Origin: JAPLVB01 sp964353635
GTDB taxonomy: Archaea; Aenigmatarchaeota; Aenigmatarchaeia; QMZP01
Reading direction: 5' to 3'
NCBI GenBank assembly: GCA_964353635.1
Contig: CAYGVS010000008.1
Coordinates: 1-40,095, forward strand
Length of the DNA: 40,095 bases
Both the position numbers and the translations under genes were made by a program. Below the pieces are notes generated by a model, which was given only the letters and a program-made list of their open reading frames with translations, made no database searches and was not told where the DNA came from. The number at the start of each line of letters is the position of its first letter. Position 1 is the first letter of the stretch. Shown here one piece after another: positions 37,953-40,095 of this stretch.

Positions 37953-38984
37953 ATGGGAGTGAGCCTTTCCGGCCTGGTTTCAGCAAGGGAGATTGTCCTG
38001 GAAGACCTCAGGGGCAAGAGGATAGCCATTGATGCGAACAACACCCTTTACCAGTTCCTTTCAACCATAAGGGACAAGATGACAGGGGAGCCGCTCCGGG
38101 ACTCCAATGGGGAGATAACCTCCCACCTTTCAGGCCTTTTCTATAGGACAGCAAAGATGCTTGAGGCAGGCATAGAGCCGGTCTATGTCTTTGACGGCAC
38201 GCCTCCTGAGTTCAAGCGCGAGACCCTTGAGAACCGCGTGCAGATACGCGCAGAGAACCGCAAGAAATGGGAGGCGGCTTTGAAGGAAGGCGACTACGAG
38301 AAGGTCAAGATGTACGCGCAGGGTGCGGCAAGGCTGACCAAGGAGATGTCAGAGGAGGCGAAAAGGCTTCTGGGCTTCATGGGCGTCCCAAGCATGCAAG
38401 CCCCCTCAGAAGGGGAGGCAGAAGCCTCATGCCTCGCAAGCCGGGGAAAGGTATGGGCAGCAGGCTCCCAGGATTGGGACTCGCTCCTTTTCGGTGCGCC
38501 AAGGCTGGTCCGCAACATCACCATCTCAGGCAGGAGGAAGGTGGCACGAAAAGAGAAGTACATAGAGGTCAAGCCCGAGCTCGTGGAGCTGCACTCTGTC
38601 CTCAAGGAGCTGGGTATCAATCATGAGCAGCTCATACTTGTTGGCATCCTCATTGGCACAGACTACAACCAGGGAGGCATAAAAGGATTGGGCCCGAAGA
38701 AGGCCCTTGCCCTGGTGAAGGAGAAGAAGACCCTGCAATCCATCCTGAAAGAGGTTTCCTGGGACTTCAGGACCGAACCGGAGACCATCCTGGACTTCTT
38801 CAGGAACCCGCCCTCATGCAATCAGGAAATACCAAGAGCGCAGTTCCAGCCCGAAAAGGTAATGGAGCTCCTGACAGGCCACGGCTTCTCCCAGGAGAGG
38901 GTTAACTCAGTCCTGGACAAAATGAAAGAAACCCAGAAGCTGAAGAAGCAGACAGGCTTGCATAGTTTTTTTGGTAAAGGTTAA
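37953..38984 (+). CDS. fen: flap endonuclease 1
   Basis: Removes 5' flaps at Okazaki fragments. I chose the ATG at 37953, about 25 bases after the TATA box GTTATATAAG (37919-37928), giving 343 residues, normal for archaeal FEN1. IAIDANNTLYQFL and VYVFDGTPPEFKRETL form the N region, APSEGEAEASCLAS and AGSQDWDSLLFGAP the I region, and LVGILIGTDYNQGGIKGLG the H3TH motif, supplying the metal-binding acidic residues. The end TGLHSFFGKG is a PCNA-binding box, like the one at the end of PolB. No palindromic insertion. Confidence 0.97.
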   Translation: MGVSLSGLVSAREIVLEDLRGKRIAIDANNTLYQFLSTIRDKMTGEPLRDSNGEITSHLSGLFYRTAKMLEAGIEPVYVFDGTPPEFKRETLENRVQIRAENRKKWEAALKEGDYEKVKMYAQGAARLTKEMSEEAKRLLGFMGVPSMQAPSEGEAEASCLASRGKVWAAGSQDWDSLLFGAPRLVRNITISGRRKVARKEKYIEVKPELVELHSVLKELGINHEQLILVGILIGTDYNQGGIKGLGPKKALALVKEKKTLQSILKEVSWDFRTEPETILDFFRNPPSCNQEIPRAQFQPEKVMELLTGHGFSQERVNSVLDKMKETQKLKKQTGLHSFFGKG

Positions 38985-39047
38985 ATAATTTGCTGCGACC
39001 TTTACTGCTTTTATATGATTAACGGATAACTATGTTCAGGTGGAAGA

Positions 39048-39653
39048 ATGAGGAAAAAGGCAGGCTTAGCCCTAAATAATGTCCGGTATGGAAAAGAGCC
39101 GATATTCCATAACATCCATTATTTTTTCAAAGGCCCTCAAATCTATCAATTACGCTACGAACTTGAGATGACCAATGGCCTAGGATATAAGCATATAGGA
39201 TATCATGAAGACAGCGAGAAAGGCTTAACCAGGCACCTCGGAGAGATGGAAAAAAGGGTAAGAGAGAACGACTGGGTTTATGAAAGAATGACTAAAAACG
39301 ACCTGTTTGGCGCTTTATTGGCTTCGGAAGATGCGCTCATGTTTTTGAGGAAAGCTTACAAGACTGACATACGCGAGATTGGAAATTACGCCATTTCTTG
39401 CATGGAAGAAATCTCAAGAGCCTACATGAGGTCACGAGACTATACTCCCAAACCAAAAGGAAATCCACCAAAGCCAAAAAACGAGAAAGGCTTGCTTTCA
39501 AGGATTTTCAAATACTCAAGAAATCCGAATCCCCGAATGGCAGAAAAGCAGACTTTGGAGAGCTGCGGCCAGGATTATTGTGTTATCCCCACACCTTCTG
39601 GATGTACTGAAGCCGGCCGCAAGCTCATGAGGGAGATAGCAAGAAAACAATAG
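39048..39653 (+). CDS. hypothetical protein
   Basis: A 201-residue basic protein, unrecognised. Residues 1-135 are helical (EMEKRVRENDWVYERMTK, ISCMEEISRAYMR), followed by a Pro/Lys linker (KPKGNPPKPKNEK) and a C-terminal part with two Cys (ESCGQDYCVIP, SGCTEAG). A GGTGG ribosome site and a TTTTATATG box near 39009-39017 support the ATG. It is convergent with the Cys-rich gene at 39660. Confidence 0.68.
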   Translation: MRKKAGLALNNVRYGKEPIFHNIHYFFKGPQIYQLRYELEMTNGLGYKHIGYHEDSEKGLTRHLGEMEKRVRENDWVYERMTKNDLFGALLASEDALMFLRKAYKTDIREIGNYAISCMEEISRAYMRSRDYTPKPKGNPPKPKNEKGLLSRIFKYSRNPNPRMAEKQTLESCGQDYCVIPTPSGCTEAGRKLMREIARKQ

Positions 39654-39659
39654 CAATCC

Positions 39660-40037
39660 CTATCGCCTGAGCCTCTCAGGCCTCAAGTCTATGCATGTGT
39701 ATGACTTCTTCATGCTGGAAAAATCCTTGCCGCAAGGGGCATCATCGCTTACCGGGATCCCCTCAGCTCTGCTGTTGTTTTGCATGAGGGCACCTATCAC
39801 CAGGGAGTGAGCTTTAAGCCCGGAGCTCTTGAAATCCCCGCACCCTTTCTTTCCATTTATGCTGCCGGGCTTGCCGTCAGATATCGCCCTGTAGTATGGG
39901 TTCCCATACATGTCAACAGCATTGTACCCACATACGTTGCTGATGCTCTTCTGCACAGGATTGAAATAGATGGCCCTTCCTTTGCAGTAATTGCATACCA
40001 AATACTGCTCTCTGGAAACCCCGAGAAAATTGGCCAT
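39660..40037 (-). CDS. Cys-rich hypothetical protein
   Basis: A 125-residue protein with CNYCKGRAIYFNP, SNVCGYNAVD, KKGCGDFKSSG, APCGKDFSS and YTCIDL. Some of these Cys probably bind zinc. No known family. A TATA-like TTTAAATAGG (40039-40048) lies too close to the ATG at 40037 to serve it, so either the start is further inside or the gene is read from an upstream promoter together with the partial gene at the right edge. Confidence 0.6.
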   Translation of the reverse strand: MANFLGVSREQYLVCNYCKGRAIYFNPVQKSISNVCGYNAVDMYGNPYYRAISDGKPGSINGKKGCGDFKSSGLKAHSLVIGALMQNNSRAEGIPVSDDAPCGKDFSSMKKSYTCIDLRPERLRR

Positions 40038-40043
40038 GCCTAT

Positions 40044-40094
40044 TTAAACGTTTGGAGCAAGAATTCTGGCGGCTTCAGCCATCAGATGAATTGC
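40044..40094 (-). CDS. C-terminal end of a gene cut by the window edge
   Basis: The minus strand ends AIHLMAEAARILAPNV then TAA at 40044-40046, six bases before the next ATG. Too little is left to name the protein, but the tight spacing suggests an operon with 39660-40037. Confidence 0.3.
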   Translation of the reverse strand, partial: AIHLMAEAARILAPNV

Positions 40095-40095
40095 G

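Overview
The window reads as chromosomal DNA of a DPANN-type archaeon, most like Micrarchaeota. The core genes are archaeal: family B DNA polymerase, FEN1, Kae1, archaeal-type IleRS and HisRS, NadM and a CDP-alcohol phosphatidyltransferase. Many starts lie about 25 nt downstream of a TATA box with little or no leader. The tRNA splicing endonuclease has the three-part (alphaN-alpha-betaC, epsilon-2-like) architecture known from ARMAN/Micrarchaeota. This placement is an inference; no rRNA is present to test it. A 10-base run of N (21311-21320) marks a scaffold join.

Layout. Positions 1-9800 form an accessory zone: a cold-shock protein, a DUF4065-like/PIN operon, a VapBC-type pair, an MNT/HEPN pair with a double operator, four degraded copies of one small XRE-type regulator gene, two GC-rich hairpin repeats, two zinc-ribbon genes (one of only 32 codons), and two proteins built on bacterial RNA-polymerase parts (an XRE-sigma70 region 4 fusion and an alpha-CTD-like protein). 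Between them, 8301-9228 has no gene but has outward-facing promoters and strong hairpins. Positions 9800-13600 hold small membrane and secreted proteins. Positions 13650-23600 hold PolB, two CxxCH exported paralogs around a Nudix-like gene, the splicing endonuclease, a degenerate receiver protein, an elongator tRNA-Met with two introns, an SdpI-like protein and HisRS. Positions 23600-40095 hold NAD and lipid genes, a rubrerythrin-VIT1 fusion, HD-domain proteins, an IleRS operon, a secreted nuclease, Kae1, FEN1 and hypotheticals.

The most striking signal is a dispersed family of short palindromes (nine-base arms GAAGGCGNC and GNCGCCTTC, usually around a 4-base loop, often AAGA). Copies lie in frame inside PolB, the splicing endonuclease, IleRS and Kae1, several times inside the large tRNA-Met intron (where the assembly breaks), and between genes. 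Each coding insertion sits where the family normally has a short linker or a variable loop. This resembles the protein-coding palindromic elements of Rickettsia. The splicing endonuclease that should remove the two tRNA introns lies within 1 kb of that tRNA and carries a copy itself.
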